DNA of 64,000 bases, taken from assembly GCF_014191605.1 (NCBI RefSeq), contig NZ_JACHWU010000004.1:62001-126000 (forward strand). The letters are read 5' to 3'. Positions 9,968 to 18,980 of this stretch are shown piece after piece. Position 1 is the first letter of the stretch. Every line of letters begins with the position of its first letter. The notes beneath the pieces are model-generated. The model had not been told where the DNA came from. It saw only the letters and a program-made list of their open reading frames with translations, and did no database searches. This DNA is from Prauserella isguenensis. GTDB lineage: Bacteria > Actinomycetota > Actinomycetes > Mycobacteriales > Pseudonocardiaceae. Made by a program: the position numbers and the translations under genes.

Positions 9968-10262
9968 AGATGTCGCGAGCTGTCGAGAAGACCGTGTGCG
10001 CGATGTACGGGTTGCGCAGGTTCCGGGACTGGACCAGGTCGACGGGGTGCCCGATGATCTCCTCGAGTTCGTCCTTGAGTGCGAAGTAGTCGCGGGAGGT
10101 GCGCCGGATTCCCTCGTGGTAGTCGATCAGCAGGTCGACGTCGCTGCGCGCGGGGTCGAATCCCTCGCTGAGGGCGGACCCGAACAGGCGGAGACGTTCG
10201 ACGCCGTATCGCTCGCAGACGCGGGCGATCGCGTCGAGGTCGAGCGCGAGGTCCTGGGCCAC
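9957..10262 (-). CDS. mntA: MntA-like nucleotidyltransferase antitoxin
   Basis: The 101-aa protein is a minimal nucleotidyltransferase: GSALSEGFDPARSDVDLLID contains the G-S and D-x-D metal-binding residues, followed by the ELEEIIGHPVDLV strand. In HEPN/MNT modules MntA adds AMP units to a tyrosine of HepT and so neutralises it. The start is a GTG at 10262 with a weak site upstream. Its stop overlaps the hepT ATG, the normal arrangement, but that hepT is frameshifted. The antitoxin itself looks intact. Confidence 0.85.
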   Translation of the reverse strand: MAQDLALDLDAIARVCERYGVERLRLFGSALSEGFDPARSDVDLLIDYHEGIRRTSRDYFALKDELEEIIGHPVDLVQSRNLRNPYIAHTVFSTARDIYAA

Positions 10263-10455
10263 GTGCCCATCATCCCACCTGCGGTGCAGCGATGTCGACG
10301 TGCACGCCGCCGAGTCGCCGCACGCGGTGACCCGGGCGTCGTCAAGCTCGAGGCCGTGGCCGATCCGCTGCCGCTGGACGTCGGCGAGATCCGTCGTGCC
10401 GCGCTGCCGGCGCCGGCCCCGCCGGCGCCCCGCTGGCCGAGGCCGGTGGGGTTAC
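10263..10455 (+). other. Intergenic stretch with a coding-like remnant
   Basis: From about 10329 one plus-strand frame reads DPGVVKLEAVADPLPLDVGE with almost every third position G or C, as in real genes here, but it has no start and runs into the opposite gene. Upstream codon-like bias shifts to another frame near 10327. It may be the relic of a gene disrupted by the toxin–antitoxin insertion. No family was recognised. Confidence 0.25.
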
Positions 10456-11091
10456 TTACGGGTTGGTGGACGAGACCGAGCCGGTCGGCTCGGTACTACT
10501 CGGACCGTCAGGCGTGGTGGTCGTGGTCGACTCAGAGCCGGAAGACGTCGGCGAAGGGTCGTCGGAGGTTGGCTGCGGGTCCTCCGACGTCGTGGGGTCG
10601 GGCTGCTCCGTCGGACCGGGCTGCCCCGGATCGGGCTGACCGGGGCCGGGGTTGTTCGGCCCGTCGTCGCGGGACGAGGGCTGCCGGTCCTCGGTCGTGG
10701 TGATGAGGCTGGTCGTGGGGGTGCCGTCGGGGCCGATACTGACCACGGTGCTGGTGGCCGAGGTCGGCTTCGTCTTGTCGCCCGGCACGGGCTTGCCGTC
10801 GACCATGACGGTGGTGGCGCCGGAGCTGGGGTCGTCGGCCTCGGTGGTGCTCGTGCCGTTGCCGGTGTTCTCGACGCGCGAGGTGTCGTCGCCGTCGGCC
10901 GTGGTCTGGTCCTCACCGCCGGCCGTGACCTGGGCGAGCGCGCCGAAGGCCGTGGCGAGCACGAGGCCGCTGGCCGCCAGTGCGAGGTAGCCGGTGCGCT
11001 GCCAGCGTCCGCCCGATTCGCGCGGGGGTGCGCTCTCGCCGTTCGTGGGGGCCTCGCCGTTCGTGGGGGCCTCGCCGTTCGTGGGGGCCAT
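10456..11091 (-). CDS. Ser/Thr/Pro-rich single-pass membrane protein, function unknown
   Basis: The 211-aa protein starts with three copies of the hexapeptide APTNGE (an 18-bp DNA repeat), then RWQRTGYLALAASGLVLATAFGALAQ, one membrane segment at about residues 30–52. The rest is extracytoplasmic low complexity with many Thr, Ser, Pro and Asp, including a PNNPGPGQPDPGQPGP stretch. No enzymatic domain is visible. Such proteins may be O-mannosylated wall-associated proteins, but that is inference. It sits between the HEPN/MNT pair and acyP, a place not usually occupied in relatives. Confidence 0.7.
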   Translation of the reverse strand: MAPTNGEAPTNGEAPTNGESAPPRESGGRWQRTGYLALAASGLVLATAFGALAQVTAGGEDQTTADGDDTSRVENTGNGTSTTEADDPSSGATTVMVDGKPVPGDKTKPTSATSTVVSIGPDGTPTTSLITTTEDRQPSSRDDGPNNPGPGQPDPGQPGPTEQPDPTTSEDPQPTSDDPSPTSSGSESTTTTTPDGPSSTEPTGSVSSTNP

Positions 11092-11260
11092 GCGGTTTCC
11101 TCCGACTCAGACAACCCGGATGGACGACGGCGGAACGCTATCACTGCCGGGTAACGCCGCGGGTCGCGCAGGTGTCCCGGGCAGCTGGGAACTGCGGCGA
11201 CCGGGCGCTCATCATGGACGTGTGGGTGAACGAGACGACACAGTGGGTACCGGCGCGGGC

Positions 11261-11581
11261 ATGAACGACGTGGATGCGAACGCAGGCGCCGGCGATGCGG
11301 GCGCCTGCGACACCGTGCGGCTGACCGCGTGGGTCCACGGCGCGGTGCAGGGCGTGGGGTTCCGCTGGTGGACCCGCAGCAGGGCCTTGGAACTGGAGTT
11401 GGTCGGCAGCGCGGCGAACCTGTCCGACGGCAGGGTGCAGGTGGTCGCGGAGGGTCCGCGCGAGCGGTGTGAACGGCTGCTCGAGGCGCTGCGCGGCGGG
11501 CGGACACCGGGCAGCGTGGAGCACGTCGCGGAGTTGTGGGCCGAGGCGAAGGGCGGCCTCTCGGGGTTCGTCGAACGCTGA
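11261..11581 (+). CDS. acyP: Acylphosphatase
   Basis: The 106-aa protein hydrolyses acyl phosphates. Motif 1 VHGAVQGVGFRWWTR supplies the catalytic Arg, and motif 2 GSAANLSDGRVQVVAEG the catalytic Asn. It directly precedes smc as in mycobacteria. The ATG at 11261 is used; an in-frame GTG at 11222 would add 13 residues, both leaving an N-terminal tail of low complexity before the domain. Its 3' end is tandemly repeated after the stop codon. Confidence 0.9.
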   Translation: MNDVDANAGAGDAGACDTVRLTAWVHGAVQGVGFRWWTRSRALELELVGSAANLSDGRVQVVAEGPRERCERLLEALRGGRTPGSVEHVAELWAEAKGGLSGFVER

Positions 11582-11637
11582 CAGGCCCCACGACGTGCTG
11601 ACGTGCTCCACGACGCGCTGACAGGGCCCCACGCGGT
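11577..11637 (+). repeat. ~20-bp tandem repeat starting in the acyP stop codon
   Basis: Three imperfect 20–21 bp units begin GCTGACAGGCC (11577), GCTGACGTGCT (11597) and GCTGACAGGGC (11617), each followed by CCACG or close variants. The first unit contains the TGA of acyP. It resembles the situation at rsmD and at the tetR gene near 59.2 kb. Confidence 0.55.
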
Positions 11638-11773
11638 GTGCGGCGTTCGGCCCCGAAGCGTGCGTGACGCGTGATGCGTGTGGGGCGAAACCGCCAGGTC
11701 GGCGTGGGAGAGGACACGGCTGCGGGTGCTGCCACGCCGGGACGTCGTCCGACGGCGCCGCGAAGCACCCGGG

Positions 11774-11779
11774 TAGCAT
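11774..11779 (+). promoter_or_regulatory. Possible −10 element upstream of smc
   Basis: TAGCAT fits a SigA-type −10 hexamer about 48 nt upstream of the smc start. No convincing −35 at 17–18 nt was found, so support is weak. Confidence 0.25.
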
Positions 11780-11826
11780 TCCCCGATCGGAGATCGCCCC
11801 GGATGTGAGCGAAAGGTCGACGCCGC

Positions 11827-14800
11827 GTGTACCTCAAGAGCTTGACGCTCAAAGGCTTCAAGTCGTTCGCGTCGGCGACCACGTTGCGGTTCGAACCCGG
11901 CATCACGTGCGTGGTCGGCCCGAACGGCTCCGGCAAGTCCAACGTCCTCGACGCGCTGCGCTGGGTCATGGGCACGCAGGGCGCGAAGGACCTGCGCGGC
12001 GGCAAGATGGAGGACGTCATCTTCGCCGGCACGTCGGGTCGCGCGCCGCTGGGCCGTGCCGAGGTGACCCTGACGATCGACAACGCCGACGGTGCGCTGC
12101 CCATCGAGTACTCCGAGGTCTCGATCACGCGCCGGATGTTCCGTGACGGCGCCAGCGAGTACGAGATCAACGGCAACGGCTGCCGCCTGCTCGACATCCA
12201 GGAACTGCTGTCGGACTCGGGTATCGGCCGGGAGATGCACGTCATCGTCGGCCAGGGGCAGCTCTCGGAGATCCTGCAGGCCAAACCCGAGGAGCGCCGC
12301 GCGTTCATCGAAGAGGCCGCGGGCGTGCTCAAGCATCGCAAGCGCAAGGAAAAAGCCGTGCGCAAGCTGAGTGCGATGCAGGGCAACCTGGACCGGCTGA
12401 ACGACCTCACGACGGAACTGCGCAGGCAGCTGAAACCGCTCGGCAAGCAGGCGGAGATCGCGCGGAAGGCGCAGACCGTCCAGTCGGAGCTGCGGGACGC
12501 GAAGCTGCGTCTCCACGCCGACGACCTGGTCACCCAGCGCGAGGCGATCGCCAAGGAGGAGGCCGACGAGAAGGCCGCCCGCGCCCGCAGGGCCGAGGTG
12601 GAGCAGGCGTTGGAGGTCGTCAGCTCCGAGCAGGCAGATCTGGAGCGGTCGCTGGCCGAGGACGCGCCGATGCTGCAGGCGGCGCAGGACACCTGGTACA
12701 AGCTCTCGTCGCTGGCAGAGCGGCTGCGGGGCACGGTGCGGCTGGCCGTGGAGCGGCAGCGGCATCTGTCGGAGGAGATCGACACCGGCGGCACCGGCCG
12801 TGACCCGGAGGAGCTGCTCGCCGAGGCGGAGGAGGCGGCCGCCCGCGAGGAGGAGCTGAACGAGGCCGTCACCGAGGCCCGTGCGGCGCTGTCCGAGAAG
12901 ACCGAACGCCGCGAGCACCTGGAACACGTGGTGCAGGAGGCCGAGCGTGCCCACATGGCGGCGGTGCGGGCCATCGCCGACCGGCGGGAGGGTATCGCGA
13001 AGCTGTCCGGCCAGGTCGAGGCGCTGCGGAGCAAGAACAACGCCACGGCCGAGGAGGTCGAGCGGCTCACGAGCTCCCTCGAAGAGGCGGAGGCCCGCGC
13101 GGAGGCCGCCGCGGAGGAGCTCGAGGCGGCGCGCGCCGAGGGCGGGGTCGAGGATTCCGACGACGCCGGCCTGCAGGAACGCCACCAGCGCGCCGTCGAG
13201 GCGGCCGACGCCGCCAAGCAGCGGGTCGACGAGCTGGTCAAGGCCGAGCGCAGTGCCGAGCGGGACATCGCGTCGGAGAAGGCCAGGGTCGACGCGCTGT
13301 CGATGGGCCTCAGCCGCAAGGACGGTGCCGGTGCGCTGCTCGGCGCGACCGACGAGCTGCCCGGCCTCCTGGGGTCGGTCGCGGCGCTGTTGACCGTCGA
13401 GACCGGGTTCGAGGTCGCACTGGCGGCGGCACTCGGCCCCGTCGCCGACGCGGTGGCCGTGTCTGCGGGCGAGGACGCGTTGCCGGCGCTGCGGTATCTC
13501 AAGGAGAACGAATCCGGTCGCGCGGGCCTGCTGCTCGGTGGGGCACGCGGTGCGGTCGACACGTCGTCGTGGCCCGCGCTGCCCACCGGGGCGCGCTGGG
13601 CACGCGAGGTCGTCACCGCGCCGGACGCGCTGCGGCCCGCCGTCGAACGCGCCATGGACCGTGTCGCGGTGGTCGAGGCACTGGACGACGCGCGTGCGCT
13701 GGTGCTCGCCGAGCCGAGCGTCACGGCCGTCACCCGGGACGGCGACGTGGTCGGCGACCACTGGGCCGTGGGCGGTTCGGCCAAGGACGAGAGCGTCATC
13801 GAGGTGCAGGCCGCGGTCGACGAGGCGCAGGACCGGCTGGCCGCCGCGGAACGTGCCCTGGAACAGGCGTCCGCGGAGCTGGAGGGTGCGCGCGCCGATC
13901 AGGACGACCGGCAGTCCGAGGTCACCGCGGCGAAGGAGGCGCTCAACGAGGCGAAGGTCCGCAAGGCCCGTTCCACGGAGCGGCTGAGCAGCCTGGAGCA
14001 GACCGCGCGGTCGGCCGAGTCCGAGGTCGAGCGACTGCGGAACCAGCGCGCCAAGATCGAGCAGAACCGCGAGGAGATGCTGGCGCAACTCGCCGAGCTC
14101 GAGGACCGGCTGGCCGCGGTGTCGGAGCAGCCGGTCGAGGAGGACCCGGACACCTCCGAACGCGACGAGGCGGCCGAATCCCTCACCGCGGTGCGCCAGG
14201 AGGAGGTCGACGCGCGTCTGGCGCTGCGGACGGCCGAGGAACGCGCCCGGAGCATCGCCGGCAAGTCCGATGCCCTGGTGCGGGAGGCCGAGGCCGAACG
14301 GCAGGCCCGCGAACGGGCCGAGCAGGCCCGCATCGCCCGCGAGCGCGGCGCGTCGATCGCCGAGGCGGTCGCCAGCGGCGGCGAGGCGGCGCTCGAGCGG
14401 ATCGAGGTGTCGCTGCAGCGCGCGGCCGCCGAGCGAGACGCCGTGAAGGCCCGTCGCGAGGAACGCGAGACGGCGCTGACGCAGGTACGCGGCAAGGTCA
14501 AGGAGCTGACGGGCGAGCTGGAGAAGCTCACCGACGCGGTGCACCGGGACGAGGTGGCGCGCGCGGAACAGCGGCTGCGCCTGGAACAGCTCGAAACGAA
14601 GATCACCGAGGAGTTCGGCATCGGGCTGGACGACCTGGTCGCCGAGTACGGACCGCACGTCGACGTGCCGCCCGGCGCGGGGGAGCTGGCCGAGTACGAG
14701 GCTGCCAAGGAGCGCGGCGAGACGGTCGCCGAACCGCAGCCGATCCCGTACGACCGGCCGACACAGGAGCGCCGGGCCAAACGTGCGGAGAAGGATCTCG

Positions 14801-15462
14801 CCCAACTCGGCAAGGTCAACCCGCTCGCCCTCGAAGAGTTCGCCGCGCTGGAGGAGCGCTACAAGTTCCTGTCGACCCAGCTCGAGGACCTCAAGGAGAC
14901 CCGCAAGGATCTGGAGCAGGTGATCCAGGAGGTCGACGACAAGATCCTCGAGGTGTTCACCAGTGCCTACGAGGACGTCGCGCGCGAGTTCGAAACCGTG
15001 TTCTCGGTGCTGTTCCCCGGCGGTGAGGGCCGCATGGTGCTCACCGAGCCCGGGGACATGTTGGCCACGGGAGTCGATGTCGAGGCGCGCCCGCCGGGCA
15101 AGAAGGTCAAGCGGCTCTCGCTCCTGTCCGGTGGCGAGAAGTCGCTGGTCGCCGTCGGCATGCTGGTGGCGATCTTCCGTGCCCGCCCGTCGCCGTTCTA
15201 CGTGATGGACGAGGTCGAGGCCGCGTTGGACGACACGAACATGCGCAGGCTCATCGGCCTGCTGGAGCAGCTGCGCGACAGCTCCCAGCTCATCGTCATC
15301 ACGCACCAGAAGCCGACGATGGAGATCGCCGATGCGCTGTACGGCGTCAGCATGCAGGGCGACGGCATCACGAAGGTCATCTCGCAGCGCATGCGCACCG
15401 ACGCCGGCGAACCGGAGCCGGAGTCGTCGGACCGGGACGAGGCCGAACCCATCGAGGTCTGA
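11827..15462 (+). CDS. smc: Chromosome segregation protein SMC
   Basis: The 1211-aa condensin ATPase has the full SMC plan: N-terminal Walker A GPNGSGKSN (about residues 31–39), a first long coiled coil (about 170–500), a hinge (about 510–650), a second coiled coil, and the C-terminal head with ABC signature LSLLSGGEKSL and Walker B FYVMDEVEAALDD. It works with ScpA and ScpB, not encoded here, to compact and segregate chromosomes. GTG start at 11827 with MYLKSLTLKGFKSF, the canonical start. acyP precedes it; ftsY follows after a 3.7-kb insertion of other genes. Confidence 0.97.
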   Translation: MYLKSLTLKGFKSFASATTLRFEPGITCVVGPNGSGKSNVLDALRWVMGTQGAKDLRGGKMEDVIFAGTSGRAPLGRAEVTLTIDNADGALPIEYSEVSITRRMFRDGASEYEINGNGCRLLDIQELLSDSGIGREMHVIVGQGQLSEILQAKPEERRAFIEEAAGVLKHRKRKEKAVRKLSAMQGNLDRLNDLTTELRRQLKPLGKQAEIARKAQTVQSELRDAKLRLHADDLVTQREAIAKEEADEKAARARRAEVEQALEVVSSEQADLERSLAEDAPMLQAAQDTWYKLSSLAERLRGTVRLAVERQRHLSEEIDTGGTGRDPEELLAEAEEAAAREEELNEAVTEARAALSEKTERREHLEHVVQEAERAHMAAVRAIADRREGIAKLSGQVEALRSKNNATAEEVERLTSSLEEAEARAEAAAEELEAARAEGGVEDSDDAGLQERHQRAVEAADAAKQRVDELVKAERSAERDIASEKARVDALSMGLSRKDGAGALLGATDELPGLLGSVAALLTVETGFEVALAAALGPVADAVAVSAGEDALPALRYLKENESGRAGLLLGGARGAVDTSSWPALPTGARWAREVVTAPDALRPAVERAMDRVAVVEALDDARALVLAEPSVTAVTRDGDVVGDHWAVGGSAKDESVIEVQAAVDEAQDRLAAAERALEQASAELEGARADQDDRQSEVTAAKEALNEAKVRKARSTERLSSLEQTARSAESEVERLRNQRAKIEQNREEMLAQLAELEDRLAAVSEQPVEEDPDTSERDEAAESLTAVRQEEVDARLALRTAEERARSIAGKSDALVREAEAERQARERAEQARIARERGASIAEAVASGGEAALERIEVSLQRAAAERDAVKARREERETALTQVRGKVKELTGELEKLTDAVHRDEVARAEQRLRLEQLETKITEEFGIGLDDLVAEYGPHVDVPPGAGELAEYEAAKERGETVAEPQPIPYDRPTQERRAKRAEKDLAQLGKVNPLALEEFAALEERYKFLSTQLEDLKETRKDLEQVIQEVDDKILEVFTSAYEDVAREFETVFSVLFPGGEGRMVLTEPGDMLATGVDVEARPPGKKVKRLSLLSGGEKSLVAVGMLVAIFRARPSPFYVMDEVEAALDDTNMRRLIGLLEQLRDSSQLIVITHQKPTMEIADALYGVSMQGDGITKVISQRMRTDAGEPEPESSDRDEAEPIEV

Positions 15463-15489
15463 GCCGGAACGACCGTCGGCGCGGCACCG

Positions 15490-16130
15490 TCAGTCGGCGC
15501 GGCGTGCGAAGACGACGGCTCCCGGCACGTCCTCGTCCGGCCGTATCAGCAGTTCCGCCTCGACCGTGAACCCCGCGTCGCGGAGCAGGTCCGCGACCGA
15601 GTGGGGCCTGCGGCGGTGGCTGTCGAGGCTGACCGGGCGGCCCGTGTAGCCCTCGGACGTGTGCCGGACCCCGTCGCCGACGTGGAAGCCGATCAGGACG
15701 GGACCTCCGGGGCGGGTCACGCGGCGGAACTCGCCGAACACGCCGGGCAGCGCGTGGTCGGGAACGTGGATGATCGACCAGAACGCGAGCAGCCCGCGAG
15801 GGAACCGTCGGCCAGGTCGAGGTCGGTCATGGTGCCGACGTCGAAACGTGCCCGTGGGTAGGTGCGCCGGGCGAGGGCGATCATCTCGGGGGAGAGGTCG
15901 ATGCCGAACGCGTCCACCCCGGCGTCGCGGAGGTGCTCGGTGACGTAGCCCGGCCCGCAACCGACGTCGGCGACCGGACCCCCACCGGCCGCCTTCACCG
16001 ACTCGGCGAACAGCGCGAGGCTCGCCCGCAGATACGGCTTGCCGTCGAGCAGCCCGCGTACCCGGTCGGCGTATCCGGAGGCGTCGGTGTCGTAGGAGGC
16101 GCGGGTGTCGGACAGCCAGGTGTCGGCCAT
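15490..16130 (-). pseudogene. Class I SAM-dependent methyltransferase with a frameshift
   Basis: An ATG at 16130 starts a protein with the SAM loop VADVGCGPGYVTEHL and FGIDLSPEMIALAR, but the frame then leaves the family after LADGSLAG. The continuation LLAFWSIIHVPDHALPGVFG, through GEFRRVTRPGG to the stop at 15490, lies in the next frame. Adding one base at about 15792–15793 would give GSLAGLLAFW and a ~213-aa methyltransferase of normal length. It is therefore either a fresh pseudogene or a base-calling error. The substrate is unknown. It lies between smc (convergent) and the symporter gene. Confidence 0.8.
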
Positions 16131-16168
16131 GGGTGAACGGTAGCCGTTCCGGCGCCGACCGTCTGTCC

Positions 16169-16212
16169 GCGGAAAGGCCGGCGCACGATTCCTCGCGCGC
16201 CGGCCTTTCCGC
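16169..16212 (-). terminator. Strong hairpin after the symporter gene
   Basis: Perfect 16-bp arms GCGGAAAGGCCGGCGC (16169–16184) and its inverse (16197–16212) with a 12-nt loop. It lies 18 nt past the symporter stop on the minus strand. There is no T-tract, as is common for actinobacterial terminators. Confidence 0.7.
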
Positions 16213-16229
16213 AGTCCTCCGCGGTCTCG

Positions 16230-17744
16230 CTAGACGGGTTCCTCCTCCTGCTTCTCCGCCTCGGCGGCGCGCGGGTCGGGGCCGCTGTGCCGTAGCGACA
16301 GCAGGCCGCCGACGACGAGCGTGACGACCACGCCCAGCGGCACGTACCAGGGGAAGGCGAGGCCGACCTCCTCACCTTCCACGGTGAACGTGACGCCGAG
16401 GACGAACACCGCGGCCACGGCGACGGTGCACACAAACGCGATGATCGCGTCGGTCTGCCGCGCCTTCTTGACGATCATGCCGAGGAAGAACGCGCCGAGC
16501 AGCGCACCGTAGGTGTAGCTGGCGATGCTCAGGCCGAGTTCGACGACCGGGGTGTCGGTGCTGGTGAACATCGAGGCGAACACGACGAACACGACGGCCC
16601 AGATGATCGTCCAGAGCCGCGCCTGCTTGAGCATCACGGCATCGGACATCTTCTTCTTCGTGAACCGCTCGTACAGGTCGGCGATCGTCGAGGTCGACAG
16701 CGAGTTCAGCGACGAGGAGATCGTCGACATGGCGGCGGCGAGGATGCCCGCGATGAGGATGCCGGACAGGCCGACGGGCAGTTCCTCGAGGATGAACCGC
16801 GGGAACAGGTCGTCGGGGTTGGTCAGCCCCAGCGCTTCGATGCTCTGTCCGTTGTAGAACGAGAACAGCATCGCGCCGACCACCAGGAACACCGCGAACT
16901 GGAAGAACACGACGACACCGCTGGCGATCACGGCTTTCTGGCTGTCGCGCACGTTCCTGCAGGCCAGCAGGCGTTGCACCATCAGCTGGTCCGCGCCGTG
17001 CGAGGCCATGGCGAACAGCGCACCGCCGACGACGGCGGTGATGAACGCGTACTGGTCGGTGATGATGTCGGAGCCGAACTCGAAGAGCTGGAACTTGCCC
17101 GCGTCGGCGAGGTCGCCGAACCAGCCGCTGGGCAGCTGCCCCGCGAGCACGAAGATCGCCGCGATCGCACCGAGGACGTAGATGGCCATCTGGATGACGT
17201 CGACCCAGATGACGGCGCGGATTCCGCCGAAGTAGGTGTAGATGACGGCCACGAGCGCGATTGCGGAGATCACGACCCAGTACGACACGTCGAGGCCGAG
17301 CCCGTCGAGTACGAGCTTGACGGGGATGGCCGTGGCGAACAGGCGTACGCCGTCGGCGAGCAGGCGCGTGACGAGGAACGTCACCGAGGCGGTGCCCTGG
17401 AGCCCGCCGCCGAAGCGTTGGCCGAGGAAGCCGTACGCGCTGACGAACCCGCCCGCGTAGTACTGCGGCAGCAGCACGAACGCGACGACGACCCGGCCGA
17501 TGAGGTAACCGATCGCCAGCTGCAGATACGTGATGTTGCCGAGGTAGGCCACGGTCGGCACGCTCAGCACGGTCAGCGTCGAGGTCTCCGTGGCGACCAC
17601 CGAGAAGGTGACGGCCCACCAGGGCACCTTCCGGCTGCCCACGAAGTAGTCGTTCGACGATCGCTGCTTCCCGCTGAGCAGGATGCCCACGATGGGCGTT
17701 CCCACCAGGAAGATCGCGATGATCGCGAGGTCCAGTGCGCGCAT
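16230..17744 (-). CDS. Sodium:solute symporter (SSS family)
   Basis: The 504-aa integral membrane protein has about 13 membrane segments. SSS features are visible: GSRKVPWWAVTFSVVATETS at TM2 and the family signature region AMASHGADQLMVQRLLACR. SSS transporters import sugars, amino acids or sialic acids with sodium. It starts 9 nt after the anmK stop on the same strand, so it is in an operon with anmK; import of anhydro-MurNAc or another amino sugar is therefore an inference. The start ATG at 17744 has AGGAGAG upstream. The C-terminal tail is acidic (EAEKQEEEPV). Confidence 0.88.
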   Translation of the reverse strand: MRALDLAIIAIFLVGTPIVGILLSGKQRSSNDYFVGSRKVPWWAVTFSVVATETSTLTVLSVPTVAYLGNITYLQLAIGYLIGRVVVAFVLLPQYYAGGFVSAYGFLGQRFGGGLQGTASVTFLVTRLLADGVRLFATAIPVKLVLDGLGLDVSYWVVISAIALVAVIYTYFGGIRAVIWVDVIQMAIYVLGAIAAIFVLAGQLPSGWFGDLADAGKFQLFEFGSDIITDQYAFITAVVGGALFAMASHGADQLMVQRLLACRNVRDSQKAVIASGVVVFFQFAVFLVVGAMLFSFYNGQSIEALGLTNPDDLFPRFILEELPVGLSGILIAGILAAAMSTISSSLNSLSTSTIADLYERFTKKKMSDAVMLKQARLWTIIWAVVFVVFASMFTSTDTPVVELGLSIASYTYGALLGAFFLGMIVKKARQTDAIIAFVCTVAVAAVFVLGVTFTVEGEEVGLAFPWYVPLGVVVTLVVGGLLSLRHSGPDPRAAEAEKQEEEPV

Positions 17745-17753
17745 TGGTCTCTC

Positions 17754-18977
17754 CTACCGTGTCTCGCGCGAGTTGGCCACCCTCAGCCGCGAAATCGGCG
17801 ACGTTGGTGGGGCCGGGAGGGCGAGCGGTCGCTCACCAGGGGTGATGCTTCCGAGGACGCGTGGTCCGCGGGCGCCGGTGGCGCTGGGGACGTTGCCCGC
17901 GACGCCGTGCCACGACAGCCAGCCGAGCACGGCCGTCAGGTACGCCTCCTTCGCGTCGGCGGGCAGGCCCAGCTCGTCGCTCGTGCGCACCGTGAGGCGG
18001 CGGCCGAGCGCGCGCATCAGCGCCGGGTTGTGCACCCCGCCGCCCGAGGCGTACACGGTCGCGGCGCCGTGGCGGGCGCAGGCGTCGGCGATGGTGACGG
18101 CCGTGAGCTCGGTCAGCGTCGCCAGCAGGTCGGTGTCGCCGACAGGTGGCAGGCCGCCGAGCGCGGCGGCGAGGTACGTGCTGTGGAAGTGTTCCTTGCC
18201 CGTGGACTTGGGCGGATCGGCCGCGTAGTACGGGTCGGCGAGTAGCCGGTCGAGCAGGTCGGAGCGGACGGTGCCCGCCTCGGCGAGCGCGCCGTCGACG
18301 TCGCTGCGGAGCCTGCCGCCGGTGACCTGGGAGGCCGCGAGGTCGAGCAGCGCGTTGCCGGGGCCGGTGTCGTAGGCGAGTACATCGTCGGTGCCGCCGC
18401 CGGTGTGGCAGGTCTGCCGGCCGGGCGGCACGACGGTGATGTTGCCGATCCCGCCGATGTTCAGTGCGACGGCCGGTGCGCCCTCCCTGTCGGCGACGGC
18501 GCGCAGCAGCAGCGCGTCGAGCGTGCTCGCAAGGGGTGCACCGTGGCCGCCCGCGGCGACGTCACGCACCCGTAGGTCGGAGACGACCGGACGGCCGGTG
18601 CGCTCGGCGATCCACGCGGACCTGCCGATCTGCAGCGTGCCGAGGGCCCGGCCGTCCGAGATCCAGTGGAAGACCGTCTGGCCGAGGCACGCGACCAGGT
18701 CGACGTCGCCGGTCTCCTGCTCGGCGTGACTCACGGCGTCGGCGAAGGCCTGGCCGACCTGCGTGTCGAGTTGCGTGAGTTCCTCGGCGCTGCACGGCGC
18801 CGGAGGCAGCGCGGCGAGCAGGCGCGTCCGCAGCTCGTCGGGGTAGGGCAGCTCCCACTGCCCGCGCGGGGTGAGGACGAGCTCGCCGTCGGATTCCGCC
18901 AGTTCGGCGATGGCGACGTCGATGCCGTCCACGGAAGTGCCGGACAACAACCCGGCGATACGGAGCGAAGGGGACAC
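17754..18977 (-). CDS. anmK: Anhydro-N-acetylmuramic acid kinase
   Basis: The 407-aa sugar kinase phosphorylates and opens 1,6-anhydro-MurNAc from cell-wall turnover to MurNAc-6-phosphate. The ATP loop GLLSGTSVDGIDVA is at the N-terminus; LNIGGIGNIT and DTGPGNALLDL are the conserved catalytic and sugar-binding segments. The GTG start at 18977 lacks a clear ribosome-binding site and is immediately preceded by a dre-like palindrome, so a leaderless or very short-leader transcript is possible. The symporter gene follows at 9 nt. No etherase (murQ) is nearby. Confidence 0.92.
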   Translation of the reverse strand: MSPSLRIAGLLSGTSVDGIDVAIAELAESDGELVLTPRGQWELPYPDELRTRLLAALPPAPCSAEELTQLDTQVGQAFADAVSHAEQETGDVDLVACLGQTVFHWISDGRALGTLQIGRSAWIAERTGRPVVSDLRVRDVAAGGHGAPLASTLDALLLRAVADREGAPAVALNIGGIGNITVVPPGRQTCHTGGGTDDVLAYDTGPGNALLDLAASQVTGGRLRSDVDGALAEAGTVRSDLLDRLLADPYYAADPPKSTGKEHFHSTYLAAALGGLPPVGDTDLLATLTELTAVTIADACARHGAATVYASGGGVHNPALMRALGRRLTVRTSDELGLPADAKEAYLTAVLGWLSWHGVAGNVPSATGARGPRVLGSITPGERPLALPAPPTSPISRLRVANSRETR

Positions 18978-18980
18978 GAG

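Noticed and set aside
11212-15306. Very long antisense open frame opposite smc
   Set aside because: High-GC genes produce long mirror frames; the sequence has no domain logic, while smc on the other strand has all SMC motifs.
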